A stretch of DNA of 32,813 nt from Betaproteobacteria bacterium (lineage in GTDB: Bacteria > Pseudomonadota > Gammaproteobacteria > Burkholderiales > SG8-39), in assembly GCA_009693435.1 (NCBI GenBank), contig SHXF01000050.1, positions 1 to 32,813 on the forward strand, in the 5' to 3' direction. A program made the position numbers and the translations under genes. Shown here one piece after another: positions 6,925 to 15,466 of the stretch; position 1 is the stretch's first letter, and each line of letters opens with the position of its first letter. The notes beneath the pieces are model-generated. The model saw only the letters and a program-made list of their open reading frames with translations, was not told the DNA's origin and made no database searches.

Positions 6925-7533
6925 ATGAGTCCGATTGGAATGAAACTAGCGCGCCTGTGCGTGTTCTGCGGCGCCAGTCCGGGAAAAAATCCGCTCTACG
7001 TGGAAAGCGCGCGCCGCATGGGCGCCCTGCTCGCCGAGCACGGCATCGCGCTGGTGTTCGGTGGCGGGCAGGTCGGCATGATGGGCGCGGTGGCCGAAGG
7101 CGCGCTGGCCGCGGGTGGCCACGTCATCGGCGTGATTCCCGAGGCACTGCTGAAAAAGGAAGTTGCGTTTCCGAAGTTCAAGCTCCCCGAGCAGCATGTG
7201 GTGCGCTCCATGCACGAGAGAAAGCAGATGATGGCCGATCTGTCGGACGGCTTCATCGCGCTGCCGGGCGGCTACGGCACCTTCGAGGAATTCTGCGAGA
7301 TGACCACCTGGTCGCAGCTCGGCATACACCGCAAGCCGTGCGCCCTGCTCAATCTCGACGGCTACTACGACGGGCTGCTGACCCTGCTCGACCGGGGGGT
7401 CAGCGAGGGCATGATCAGGCCGGCATACCGGCCGCTGGTGCTGGCGGACGATGATCCGGAGCGGTTGCTCGCGCGCATGGCCGAATGGACACCGCCGCAA
7501 GGCGACATCGTGCTCGACTGGAAGAACAGCTGA
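6925..7533 (+). CDS. LOG-family nucleoside 5'-monophosphate phosphoribohydrolase
   Basis: This 202-aa Rossmann-fold enzyme belongs to the LOG (lonely guy, TIGR00730) family. The family cleaves the N-glycosidic bond of nucleoside monophosphates, classically cytokinin riboside monophosphates, releasing base and ribose 5-phosphate. Visible motifs are VFCGASPG (13-20), VFGGGQVGMMG (44-54), MHERKQMM (96-103) with the catalytic arginine, and PGGYGTFEE (114-122). The ATG at 6925 is chosen because AGGA lies seven bases upstream; an ATG at 6919 is too close to it. The frame extends into the upstream 13-bp repeats but that part is not family-like. In bacteria without cytokinins the physiological substrate is unclear, often AMP-like. 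Confidence 0.9.
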   Translation: MSPIGMKLARLCVFCGASPGKNPLYVESARRMGALLAEHGIALVFGGGQVGMMGAVAEGALAAGGHVIGVIPEALLKKEVAFPKFKLPEQHVVRSMHERKQMMADLSDGFIALPGGYGTFEEFCEMTTWSQLGIHRKPCALLNLDGYYDGLLTLLDRGVSEGMIRPAYRPLVLADDDPERLLARMAEWTPPQGDIVLDWKNS

Positions 7534-7592
7534 GGGCGCATTAAAGCGAACGTGGCCGGCCGGACAACCGGTCGTCGCATAAAGGAATTGCC

Positions 7593-8738
7593 GTGGAGAA
7601 AGCAACTGCAACCGCCATCGAAACCGCGCGCGCGGTAGTCTATCCGTGGCAGATGGACCACGTCGGCCACATGAACGTGCAGTTCTACACCGCCCGCTTC
7701 GACGAAGCGAGCTGGCACTTCCTCGCCGGCTTCGGCATGAACGCGACTTACCTGCGCGAACAGCAGCGCGGCATGGGCGCGGTGGAGCAGCGCACCTCGT
7801 ACAAACGCGAACTGCTGCCCGGCACGCTGCTACGCATCACCTCGGAATTGCTGGAGGCGCGCGCGCGCGTGGTGCGCTTCCTGCACCGCATGTACGACGC
7901 GGACAACGGCGAAGAGGTGGCGACCACCGAACTCACCGCGGTGCACATGGATACCGCGGCGCGTCGCGCCGTGCCCTTTCCGGATGCGATCAGGGCGCGC
8001 CTGGCTGCCGCGGTGCTGCCGCAACAAGGACCCTCGCTGGACGGACCCTCAGCGGACAGCATCGCCGCGGTGGACGCCGCCTTCACCAGCCGGCGCTCGC
8101 TGCGGCGTTTTCTGCCGACACCGGTGCCGCGCGCGATGATAGAGGAGATTCTCGCGGTGGCAGGCCGCGCGCCCAGCGGCACCAATACCCAGCCCTGGCA
8201 GGTGCAGGTGATTGCCGGCGCGGTCCGGGAGAATCTGAGCCGCGCCATCATCGATGCTGCCCGTCATCATCGGGACGAACACCACGAGGAGTATCAGTAC
8301 TATCCGGTGAAATGGATAGAACCCTACCTCGCGCGCCGCCGCAAGGTGGGCTGGGATCTGTACGGGCTGCTCGGCATCGCCAAGGGCGACCGGGCCGGCA
8401 TGAGCGCGCACTTTGAGCGCAACTACCTGTTCTTCGATGCGCCGGTCGGGTTGATCTTCACCATAGACCGCGTCATGGAGCGCGGCAGCTGGCTGGACTA
8501 CGGCATGTTTCTGCAGAGCGTCATGGTGGCGGCGCGCGCGCGCGGCCTGGACACCTGTCCGCAGGCGGCATTCTGCAGCTTCCACAAGGTGATCGCGGCG
8601 CAACTGCAGCTGGCGCCGGAACAGCAGGTGGTGTGCGGCATGTCGCTCGGCTACGCCGACCCTGAAGCGCCGGAGAATACGCTGCATACAGTGCGCGAAC
8701 CGGTGGCTTCGTTCGCGCGCTTCAGCGGATTCGGGTGA
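7593..8738 (+). CDS. Fusion of a 4HBT thioesterase and a nitroreductase
   Basis: This 381-aa protein joins two enzymes. Residues about 12-145 are a hotdog-fold acyl-CoA thioesterase of the 4HBT type, with the active-site pattern [13 protein letters not shown] (D22, G25, H26, N28). Residues about 158-381 are an FMN-dependent nitroreductase-type domain with RRSLRRF (167-173), PSGTNTQPW (194-202) and a C-terminal GMSLGY segment. A short Pro/Ser-rich linker ([10 protein letters not shown]) joins them. The start is GTG at 7593 with AAAGGA six bases upstream. It stands directly upstream of the leucine-catabolism genes, which suggests hydrolysis of an acyl-CoA together with a flavin redox reaction. 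The true substrates are unknown. The single frame contains no break, so the fusion looks genuine. Confidence 0.88.
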   Translation: MEKATATAIETARAVVYPWQMDHVGHMNVQFYTARFDEASWHFLAGFGMNATYLREQQRGMGAVEQRTSYKRELLPGTLLRITSELLEARARVVRFLHRMYDADNGEEVATTELTAVHMDTAARRAVPFPDAIRARLAAAVLPQQGPSLDGPSADSIAAVDAAFTSRRSLRRFLPTPVPRAMIEEILAVAGRAPSGTNTQPWQVQVIAGAVRENLSRAIIDAARHHRDEHHEEYQYYPVKWIEPYLARRRKVGWDLYGLLGIAKGDRAGMSAHFERNYLFFDAPVGLIFTIDRVMERGSWLDYGMFLQSVMVAARARGLDTCPQAAFCSFHKVIAAQLQLAPEQQVVCGMSLGYADPEAPENTLHTVREPVASFARFSGFG

Positions 8739-8763
8739 TCTGTTTTCCACGGATAATGCGGCC

Positions 8764-10371
8764 ATGACCACGCTCAAGTCCGCCATCAAAACGCGCTCCG
8801 CGGAATTCTCCGCGAACGCCGCAGCGATGCGCGCGCTGACCGCCGACCTGCGCGACAAGATCGCCAGCGTGTCGCAAGGCGGCGACGCGGCCTCGCGCGA
8901 GCGGCACACGGCGCGCGGCAAGCTGCTGCCGCGCGATCGGGTGCGATTGCTGCTCGATCCGGGTTCGCCGTTTCTCGAACTCTCGCAGCTGGCGGCCTAT
9001 GGCATGTATCAGGACGCGGCGCCGGGCGCGGGCATCATCACCGGCATCGGCCGTGTGTCGGGCCAGGAATGCCTGGTGGTGGCGAACGACGCCACGGTGA
9101 AGGGCGGCACCTACTTCCCGATGACGGTGAAAAAACACGTGCGTGCCCAGGAGATCGCCTGGCAGAACCGCCTGCCCTGCCTGTACCTGGTCGATTCGGG
9201 CGGCGCCAACCTGCCGACCTGGGACGAGGTGTTTCCGGACCGCGATCACTTCGGCCGCATTTTCTACAACCAGGCCAACATGTCGGCGGCGGGCATCCCG
9301 CAGATCGCGGTGGTGATGGGCTCGTGCACCGCGGGCGGCGCCTACGTGCCGGCCATGTCCGATGAAACCGTGATCGTGCGCGGCCAGGGGACGATCTTCC
9401 TTGCCGGACCGCCGCTGGTGAAAGCGGCCACCGGCGAGGTCGTCACACCGGAAGAACTGGGCGGCGCCGACGTGCACACCCGCCAGTCCGGCGTCGCCGA
9501 CCATTACGCGCACAACGACGGCCATGCGCTCGCCATCGCGCGCAGCATCGTCGCCCATTTCAACCGCGTGAAACAGGTGACGATGGCGCTGCGCGAGCCG
9601 GTCGCGCCTGCCTATGCCGCGGAGGAACTGCACGGCGTCATCCCCGCCGACACACGCAAGCCCTACGATGTGCGCGAGGTGATTGCGCGCATCGTCGACG
9701 CCAGCGACCTGGATGAATTCAAGCAGAACTACGGCACTACGGTGGTGACGGGCTTTGCCCGCATCCACGGCTATCCGATGGGCATCATCGCCAACAACGG
9801 CATCCTGTATTCGGAATCGGCGCAGAAGGCGGCGCACTTCATCGAGCTCGCCTGCCAGCGCGGCATCCCGCTTCTTTTCCTGCAGAACATCACCGGCTTC
9901 ATGGTCGGAAAAAAGTACGAGGCAAGCGGCATCGCCCGCGACGGCGCCAAGATGGTCACCGCGGTGTCCTGCGCCAAGGTGCCGAAATTCACCGTCATCA
10001 TCGGCGGCTCCTACGGCGCCGGCAATTACGGCATGTGCGGGCGCGCCTACGGCCCGCGCTTCCTGTGGATGTGGCCGAATGCGCGCATCTCGGTGATGGG
10101 CGGCCAGCAGGCCGCCGCGGTGCTCGCCACGGTGAAGCGCGACGGCATCGAGGGCAAGGGCGGCAGCTGGAGTCCCGATGAGGAAGAAGCATTCAAGCAG
10201 CCCATCCTCGAGCAGTATGACCGCCAGGGCCATCCGTATTACGCATCCGCGCGATTGTGGGACGACGGCGTGATCGCGCCCGAGGACACGCGCCGGGTGC
10301 TGGGCCTGGCACTGTCGGCCGCGCTCAACGCGCCCATCGAAGAATCGAAGTTCGGCGTGTTCCGGATGTGA
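8764..10371 (+). CDS. liuB: Methylcrotonyl-CoA carboxylase, carboxyltransferase (beta) subunit
   Basis: This 535-aa carboxyltransferase transfers CO2 from carboxybiotin to 3-methylcrotonyl-CoA in leucine and isovalerate breakdown. Both crotonase-like halves are visible. The N-half has [14 protein letters not shown] (188-201) and the [18 protein letters not shown] loop. The C-half has [13 protein letters not shown] (374-386) and the oxyanion segment [11 protein letters not shown] (414-424). This pattern is closer to MccB than to propionyl-CoA carboxylase beta, and the neighbours (hydratase, biotin subunit, HMG-CoA lyase) fit. The ATG at 8764 has only a weak ribosome binding site. The downstream dehydrogenase is separated by an unusual 600-bp repeat region. 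A close relative acting on another branched enoyl-CoA cannot be excluded. Confidence 0.93.
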   Translation: MTTLKSAIKTRSAEFSANAAAMRALTADLRDKIASVSQGGDAASRERHTARGKLLPRDRVRLLLDPGSPFLELSQLAAYGMYQDAAPGAGIITGIGRVSGQECLVVANDATVKGGTYFPMTVKKHVRAQEIAWQNRLPCLYLVDSGGANLPTWDEVFPDRDHFGRIFYNQANMSAAGIPQIAVVMGSCTAGGAYVPAMSDETVIVRGQGTIFLAGPPLVKAATGEVVTPEELGGADVHTRQSGVADHYAHNDGHALAIARSIVAHFNRVKQVTMALREPVAPAYAAEELHGVIPADTRKPYDVREVIARIVDASDLDEFKQNYGTTVVTGFARIHGYPMGIIANNGILYSESAQKAAHFIELACQRGIPLLFLQNITGFMVGKKYEASGIARDGAKMVTAVSCAKVPKFTVIIGGSYGAGNYGMCGRAYGPRFLWMWPNARISVMGGQQAAAVLATVKRDGIEGKGGSWSPDEEEAFKQPILEQYDRQGHPYYASARLWDDGVIAPEDTRRVLGLALSAALNAPIEESKFGVFRM

Positions 10372-10406
10372 TGCGGGATGATGTCATGAACCGGACGTTC
10401 AGGCGT

Positions 10407-10675
10407 CTCAGGACCTCCCCTCATCCCCTGCCCTTCTCCCAGAGGGAGAAGGGACTAACCACGAGATCTGCTATGCCTCCAACGCCCCCTGAAAGAGGAT
10501 CGGCATTGCTTCCCTCTACCTCCGGACCGCGAGCGGTGTTGCTTCCCTTTCCCTCCGGGAGAGGGATTGAGGGTGAGGGAAGCCCCGCGAAGCCCCTCCC
10601 CGCATGAACACCCTTTACTTCACCCCCGAACACGACGCGCTGCGCGAACAGGTGTCGCGCTTTGTTGCGCGTGAG
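10407..10675. repeat. Copy 1 of a duplicated segment: repeat element plus dehydrogenase 5' end
   Basis: The segment opens with CCTCATCCCC/CCCTTCTCCC sequence. It carries about 1.9 units of a 33-bp repeat (from 10503), closes with CCTCCGGGAGAGGG and TGAGGGTGAGGG, which are imperfect inverted relatives of its start, and then runs into a 72-bp copy of the acyl-CoA dehydrogenase start (ATG at 10604 to GCGCGTGAG at 10675). This copy of the gene start is a dead fragment. Confidence 0.88.
10604..10675 (+). pseudogene. Duplicated 5' fragment of the acyl-CoA dehydrogenase gene
   Basis: The first 24 codons match the gene at 10975 with one base difference (TTTGTTGCG against TTTGTCGCG). The frame then continues open through the second repeat element as proline/serine-rich 11-residue repeats. 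It ends at a TGA (10976-10978) that overlaps the start codon of the intact gene. The resulting 124-residue frame is unlikely to encode a useful protein, but its translation could feed ribosomes to the real start. Confidence 0.8.
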
Positions 10676-10678
10676 AGC

Positions 10679-11046
10679 CTCAGGACCTCCCCTCATCCCC
10701 TGCCCTTCTCCCGGAGGGAGAAGGGAGTAACCACGAGACCTGCTATGCCTCCAACGTCCCCTGAAAGAGGATCGGCATTGCTTCCCTTTCCCTCCGGACC
10801 ACGAGCGACATTGCTTCCCTTTCCCTCCGGACCACGAGCGGTGTTACTTCCCTCTCCCTCCGAACCGCGAGCGGCATTGCGTCCCTCTCCCTCCGGACCA
10901 CGGCCGGCATTGCTTCCCTCTCCCTCCGGGAGAGGGATTGAGGGTGAGGGAAGCCCCGCGAAGCCCCTCCCCGCATGAACACCCTTTACTTCACCCCCGA
11001 ACACGACGCGCTGCGCGAACAGGTGTCGCGCTTTGTCGCGCGTGAG
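10679..11046. repeat. Copy 2 of the duplicated segment, expanded by three 33-bp units
   Basis: This is the same sequence as 10407-10675 but 99 bp longer. Full 33-bp units (pattern GCATTGCTTCCCT..CTCCGGACCACGAGCG) lie at 10775-10807, 10808-10840, 10841-10873 and 10874-10906, with a partial fifth that ends in CCGGGAGAGGG. The offset between copies is 272 bp at the left end and 371 bp at the right end, so the length difference is exactly three units. It ends inside the intact dehydrogenase gene. Confidence 0.9.
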
Positions 11047-12135
11047 GTGGAGCCGCACGGCGAGCAGTGGGAGGAGCAGGGCTGCGTGCCGCGCGAGGTG
11101 TTGCGCAACATGGGGGCGTTGGGGTTTTTCGGCATCACCTATCCGGTTGAATACGGCGGTGCGGGGGCAGACGCGATGATGTCGCTTGCGTTCAGCGAAG
11201 CGCTGTCGCAGTCCACCTTCGGCGGTTTCCTCGCGACTGTCCTGGTGCACACCGACATGGCGTCGCCGCACCTGGTCAACGCCGGCTCGAAGGCGCAACT
11301 GGAGCGCTGGCTGCCGCGCATCATCTCGGGCGAACTCATTACCGCGGTCGGCATCACCGAAGCCGATGCCGGCTCCGATGTGGCCGGACTGCGCACGCGC
11401 GCAAGGCGGGATGGCACGCAGTCAGATGGCGACTGGCTGCTGAATGGCAGCAAGATGTTCATCACCAACGGCGTGCACGCCGACCTGTACTTCATCGCCG
11501 CGCGCACCAACCCCGATGCAAAAGGCTCGCGCGGCATCTCGATGTTCATCGTCGAGCGCGGCACGCCGGGGTTTCGCGTCGGCCGCGCGCTGAAGAAAAC
11601 GGGCTGGCTGTGCTCGGACACGGCCGAACTGATTTTCGAGGATTGCCGGGTGCCGGCGGCGAACCTGCTGGGCGAGGAAAACGCCGGCTTCTACGCAGTG
11701 ATGAAGAATTTCCAGACCGAGCGCATCGCACTCTCGGCAATGGCGGTGGGTCACGCCACCCAGGCACTGCGCATCACCCACGAATATGTCCTGGGGCGCA
11801 AGGCCTTCGGCTCGGCGCTGTTCGACAAGCAGACGGTGCGCCAGCGCCTCGCCATGCTGGCCGCGCGCACCGAAGCAGCGCGGCAGTTGCTCTATCACTG
11901 CGCCTGGATGGTGGCAGGCGGCAAGGACGCGGTGCGCGAGGTGTCGATGCTGAAAGCGCTGACCGGCGAACTGGTGAATGAAGTCATGTACACCTGCCAG
12001 CAGTTTCATGGCGGCATGGGGTACATACGCGAGACGGCCATCGAGCGTCTCACCCGCGATGCGCGCATCCTGTCGATAGGCGGCGGCGCCACCGAGGTGA
12101 TGCTGGAAGAAGTCGCTAAGCGATTTGCCGCATGA
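10975..12135 (+). CDS. Acyl-CoA dehydrogenase, probably isovaleryl-CoA step
   Basis: This 386-aa FAD enzyme would oxidise an acyl-CoA to the 2-enoyl-CoA and pass electrons to electron-transfer flavoprotein. In this cluster the expected step is isovaleryl-CoA to 3-methylcrotonyl-CoA. Family motifs are VGITEADAGSDVAGLRT (125-141), GSKMFITNG (158-166), QQFHGGMGYIRE and RDARILSIGGGATEVM. The usual C-terminal catalytic glutamate (YEG position) is glycine here. Instead E249 in NFQTERIAL sits where isovaleryl- and long-chain dehydrogenases carry their base, supporting a branched-chain substrate. It is not close to classical LiuA in sequence feel, so no symbol is given. No ribosome binding site precedes the ATG, because the repeat element abuts it; the overlapping upstream frame ends at ATGA. 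Confidence 0.88.
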   Translation: MNTLYFTPEHDALREQVSRFVAREVEPHGEQWEEQGCVPREVLRNMGALGFFGITYPVEYGGAGADAMMSLAFSEALSQSTFGGFLATVLVHTDMASPHLVNAGSKAQLERWLPRIISGELITAVGITEADAGSDVAGLRTRARRDGTQSDGDWLLNGSKMFITNGVHADLYFIAARTNPDAKGSRGISMFIVERGTPGFRVGRALKKTGWLCSDTAELIFEDCRVPAANLLGEENAGFYAVMKNFQTERIALSAMAVGHATQALRITHEYVLGRKAFGSALFDKQTVRQRLAMLAARTEAARQLLYHCAWMVAGGKDAVREVSMLKALTGELVNEVMYTCQQFHGGMGYIRETAIERLTRDARILSIGGGATEVMLEEVAKRFAA

Positions 12136-12239
12136 GCAGCGATGTGGACCGCCGCATGAGCGGCGATGTGGACCGCCGCATGAGCGGCAAAGCGGATCGC
12201 CGCATGAGCGGCAAAGCGGATCGCCGCCTGAGCGGCGGG
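12127..12239. repeat. 4.7 tandem 24-bp repeats over the dehydrogenase stop codon
   Basis: The units at 12127-12150, 12151-12174, 12175-12198 and 12199-12222, plus a partial at 12223-12239, share GCCGCATGAGCGGC followed by a 10-bp variable tail (GATGTGGACC or AAAGCGGATC). Each contains the small palindrome GCCGC-ATGA-GCGGC. The first unit holds the real stop codon. Because 24 is a multiple of three, the same in-frame TGA recurs in each unit. Confidence 0.9.
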
Positions 12240-12322
12240 GGTTCACCTGGTGGGACGGCAAGGGACTGACGTTTGATGCGGCGAGGACGCGCTAACCGGA
12301 ATCGGCAGGAACGAGGACGCAC

Positions 12323-13177
12323 ATGACATTCAACACCATAGAAACCGAAGTGCGCAACGGCGTGGGCATCGTCTGGCTCAACCGGCCGGAGGTGCGCAAT
12401 GCGTTCAACGACGACATGATCGTCGAACTCACCCACGCCTTCGTCGCGATGGACAAGGACCCCGCGGTGCGCGCCATGGTGCTGGCGGCGCACGGCAAGG
12501 CTTTTTGCGCCGGCGCGGACCTGAACTGGATGAAGCGCATGTCCGGCTTCTCCTACAAGGAGAATTACGCCGACGCGATGCATCTGGCCAACATGCTGCG
12601 CACCCTGCACAGCCTCGCCAAGCCGACCATCGCGCGCGTGCACGGGCCGGCCTACGCCGGCGGCATGGGGCTGCTTTCCGCGTGCGACATCGCGGTGGCG
12701 ACGATCGGCGCCGAGTTCTGCCTGTCGGAAGTGAAGCTTGGTCTCGTGCCCGCGACCATCAGCCCCTACGTGATCGCCGCCATGGGCGAGCGCATGGCGC
12801 GGCGCTATTTCCTGAGCGCCGAAGTATTCACCGCCGCCGAGGCCTACCGCATCGGCCTGGTGCAGGAACTGGTTGCCGATGATGAAATCGACACGCGCAT
12901 CAACGCCTTGCTCGGCCACATCCTGCAGGGCGCGCCGGGCGCGCACGCCGCCTCCAAGGATCTGATCAAAGCCGTCGCCCGCGCGCCGCTCGCCCCGGAC
13001 CTGATCGCCGACACCGCCAACCGCATCGCGCGGGCGCGCGCGTCGGAAGAAGGCAGGGAAGGCGTGCGCGCCTTTCTGGAAAAAGGGCGGCCAAGCTGGC
13101 AGGTGCAGAAGAAAAGCGCCGCCGCGACCAGGGTGCGCAAGGTGGCGGCTCGCAGCAGCAAGGGTGCAAAGAAATGA
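12323..13177 (+). CDS. liuC: Methylglutaconyl-CoA hydratase (crotonase family)
   Basis: This 284-aa enzyme would hydrate 3-methylglutaconyl-CoA to HMG-CoA in leucine breakdown. The crotonase features seen are NRPEVRNAFN, the CoA-binding FCAGADLNWM (61-70), the oxyanion-hole segment GPAYAGGMGL (108-117) and the retained acid residue E136 in CLSEVKLGLVPATISPYV. The ATISPYV segment is typical of methylglutaconyl hydratases rather than of short-chain enoyl-CoA hydratases. A basic Lys/Arg/Ala-rich tail of about 25 residues follows the fold and is unusual. The function is inferred from position between the dehydrogenase and the carboxylase alpha gene. A 145-nt stretch of 24-bp repeats and a short gap separate it from the dehydrogenase. 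Confidence 0.88.
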   Translation: MTFNTIETEVRNGVGIVWLNRPEVRNAFNDDMIVELTHAFVAMDKDPAVRAMVLAAHGKAFCAGADLNWMKRMSGFSYKENYADAMHLANMLRTLHSLAKPTIARVHGPAYAGGMGLLSACDIAVATIGAEFCLSEVKLGLVPATISPYVIAAMGERMARRYFLSAEVFTAAEAYRIGLVQELVADDEIDTRINALLGHILQGAPGAHAASKDLIKAVARAPLAPDLIADTANRIARARASEEGREGVRAFLEKGRPSWQVQKKSAAATRVRKVAARSSKGAKK

Positions 13178-13330
13178 GAATGAGCCGATCGGGAGTGGAA
13201 TCGTCGGGGTTCGCAAGCGCACTCCAACCTGCGCATCGTTCGGATATTTATACTATTTATAATCGCCAATATCCCGTAGATGAGCGTCCTACGGCGATTC
13301 TTTCAATATATTTCAGCGAATTTATACCCC

Positions 13331-13364
13331 GTAGGTTGGCCTAAGCGCAGCGCACCCCAACATC
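13331..13364. repeat. Small palindromic intergenic repeat before mccA
   Basis: GTAGGTTGG, then an AGCGCAGCG core, then CCCCAAC form an imperfect inverted repeat. It resembles the dispersed GTTGGG..AGCGCAGCG..CCCAAC elements seen between genes in many proteobacteria. It lies in an AT-rich 200-bp gap between liuC and the carboxylase alpha gene. Confidence 0.4.
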
Positions 13365-13381
13365 CGCCCTCCATAATTCCC

Positions 13382-15466
13382 GTGTTCAGAAAAATCCTCA
13401 TCGCCAACCGCGGCGAAATCGCCTGCCGCATCATGCGCACCGCGCGGCGCCTGGGCGTGCGCACCGTCGCGGTGTATTCCGATGCCGACGCGAACGCGCT
13501 GCACGTCGCGCTGGCCGACGAAGCGCACCGCATCGGCAGCGCCGAAGCGCAGGACAGCTACCTGCGCGGCGAGCGCATCCTCGAAGTGGCAAGGCAATGC
13601 GGCGCCGAGGCGATTCATCCGGGCTACGGATTCCTGTCGGAGAACGCGGGTTTCGCCGACGCCTGCGCGCGCGCGGGCGTGGTCTTCATCGGACCGCCGG
13701 CCGACGCGATTCGCGCCATGGGGAGCAAGAGCGCGGCCAAAGCGCTGATGGGCAAAGCAGGGGTGCCGCTGGTCCCGGGTTATCACGGTGCATCACAGGA
13801 ACCGGTTTTGCTGCGCAAGGAAGCCGGCCGCATCGGCTACCCGGTGCTGATCAAGGCCTCCGCGGGCGGCGGCGGCAAAGGCATGCGCATCGTCGAATCC
13901 GCTGCGGGCTTCGACGCAGCCCTCGCCTCGTGCCAGCGCGAGTCGCAGTCGGCGTTCGGCGACGCGCAGGTGCTGCTCGAGAAATACCTGAACCGCCCGC
14001 GCCACATCGAGATCCAGGTATTCGCCGACCGGCACGGCAACTGCATCCACCTCTTCGAGCGTGACTGCTCGGTGCAGCGCCGCCATCAGAAGGTGCTGGA
14101 AGAGGCGCCTGCGCCGGGCATGACCGAGGCGCGGCGCGCAGAAATGGGCGAAGCCGCGGTGACTGCGGCGAAGGCGGTCGGTTACGTCGGCGCGGGTACC
14201 GTGGAATTCATTGCCATCAATACGCCGGACAACCCTGACGGTCACTACGACACCTTCTACTTCATGGAGATGAACACACGGCTGCAGGTGGAGCATCCGG
14301 TCACCGAGATGATTACCGGACAGGATCTGGTCGAGTGGCAGTTGCGCGTCGCCTGCGGCGAGCGCCTGCCCGCGACGCGCGCCGATCTCGCCATCCACGG
14401 CCACGCCATCGAGGCGCGCATCTACGCCGAGGATGCCGACGCGGGCTTCCTGCCCTCCACCGGCCGCATCGGCCATCTGGCGACACCGCTGGCATCGTCG
14501 GAGGTGCGCATCGACACCGGCGTGCGCGCGGGCGATGTGATCTCGCCCTGGTACGACCCGATGCTGGCGAAGCTGATCGTGCATGGCCGCGACCGCGGTG
14601 AAGCGCTGGCGCGCATGCGCGCCGCGCTGGAAGCGTTCGAGGTGACCGGCCCCGCGACCAATATCGAATTCCTGCAGCGGCTCGTTGCCTGTGAGGATTT
14701 TGCCGAGGCGCGGCTCGACACCGGTCTGATCGCGCGCAATCACGAGAGTCTCTTCGCGCCGCGGGCCGGCGCCAGCGAAGAAGTGCTGGCCCTCGCAACC
14801 CTCGCCGAACTGCTCGATCACGAGGACGCAGCGCGAAGGAACACGCTCGCTTCCGCCGACCCCTGGTCGCCTTGGGGTCTGGCCGACGGCTGGCGCCTGA
14901 ATCAGGACAATCAGCAGGTGCTGCTGTTTCGCGAGACGCAACGGGCCAACGCGGAAGCTGCCGCAGCGTCGCGGGAGACCGCGATCACGGTGCACTACCG
15001 CGCCACAGGCAGCGAGATCGAATTGCGCGGCACGCGCCGCACGCTGCGCGGCGGCTGGCAGGCCGGCGCGACGCATTCATCAAACAACCAGTCACGCAGC
15101 CTGAGGGCCATCCTCGACGGCGTTGCGTTCTCCGGAACAGTGATTCGCGAAGGCGACCAGCGCATCGTGTTCCACGACGGCCGGCGCTACCAGCTCGAAT
15201 TGTATGACCCGCTGGCGCACGTCGCGGGCGACGACGCGGCTGGCACCACGCTGGCCGCGCCGATGCCGGGCAAGATCATCGCGGTGCTGGTCGCGGCCGG
15301 CGACACGGTCGAGAAGAACGCGCCGCTCATGATTCTCGAAGCAATGAAGATGGAGCACACCATCACCGCGCCGCGCTCCGGCATCATCGCCGCGATTCAC
15401 TACGCGGTCGGCGAACAGGTCGCGGAGGGCGCGGAGCTGGCTTCGTTCGCGGAGGCAGCCCCGTGA
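13382..15466 (+). CDS. liuD: Methylcrotonyl-CoA carboxylase, biotin (alpha) subunit
   Basis: This 694-aa protein carries the biotin carboxylase and the biotin carrier. The order is the N-terminal biotin carboxylase domain ([19 protein letters not shown]; glycine-rich ATP loop [29 protein letters not shown]), a linker domain, and a C-terminal biotinyl domain with LEAMKMEHT whose K656 is the biotin site. It works with the beta subunit at 8764. The GTG at 13382 is chosen because [11 protein letters not shown] is the normal start of the family; an ATG-initiated frame 102 bp upstream would add 34 residues with no family match. No good ribosome binding site precedes the GTG. The stop overlaps the next gene start (GTGA), so the two are coupled. 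Confidence 0.93.
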   Translation: MFRKILIANRGEIACRIMRTARRLGVRTVAVYSDADANALHVALADEAHRIGSAEAQDSYLRGERILEVARQCGAEAIHPGYGFLSENAGFADACARAGVVFIGPPADAIRAMGSKSAAKALMGKAGVPLVPGYHGASQEPVLLRKEAGRIGYPVLIKASAGGGGKGMRIVESAAGFDAALASCQRESQSAFGDAQVLLEKYLNRPRHIEIQVFADRHGNCIHLFERDCSVQRRHQKVLEEAPAPGMTEARRAEMGEAAVTAAKAVGYVGAGTVEFIAINTPDNPDGHYDTFYFMEMNTRLQVEHPVTEMITGQDLVEWQLRVACGERLPATRADLAIHGHAIEARIYAEDADAGFLPSTGRIGHLATPLASSEVRIDTGVRAGDVISPWYDPMLAKLIVHGRDRGEALARMRAALEAFEVTGPATNIEFLQRLVACEDFAEARLDTGLIARNHESLFAPRAGASEEVLALATLAELLDHEDAARRNTLASADPWSPWGLADGWRLNQDNQQVLLFRETQRANAEAAAASRETAITVHYRATGSEIELRGTRRTLRGGWQAGATHSSNNQSRSLRAILDGVAFSGTVIREGDQRIVFHDGRRYQLELYDPLAHVAGDDAAGTTLAAPMPGKIIAVLVAAGDTVEKNAPLMILEAMKMEHTITAPRSGIIAAIHYAVGEQVAEGAELASFAEAAP

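Noticed and set aside
8722..10233. Long minus-strand open frame of about 500 codons opposite the carboxylase beta gene
   Set aside because: It lies wholly antisense to a clear methylcrotonyl-CoA carboxylase gene, and its translation is His/Ala/Arg-rich without any family motif. Such frames are common in high-GC DNA.
10775..10936. 33-bp repeats considered as a CRISPR array
   Set aside because: The units are directly contiguous with no spacers, in phase with the reading frame, and no cas genes are near.
12240..12300. Short frame WWDGKGLTFDAARTR before liuC as a gene remnant
   Set aside because: It is too short and matches no family with any confidence.
13793..15076. Minus-strand open frame of about 430 codons opposite the carboxylase alpha gene
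   Set aside because: It is an antisense composition effect; the plus strand carries intact biotin carboxylase and biotinyl motifs.
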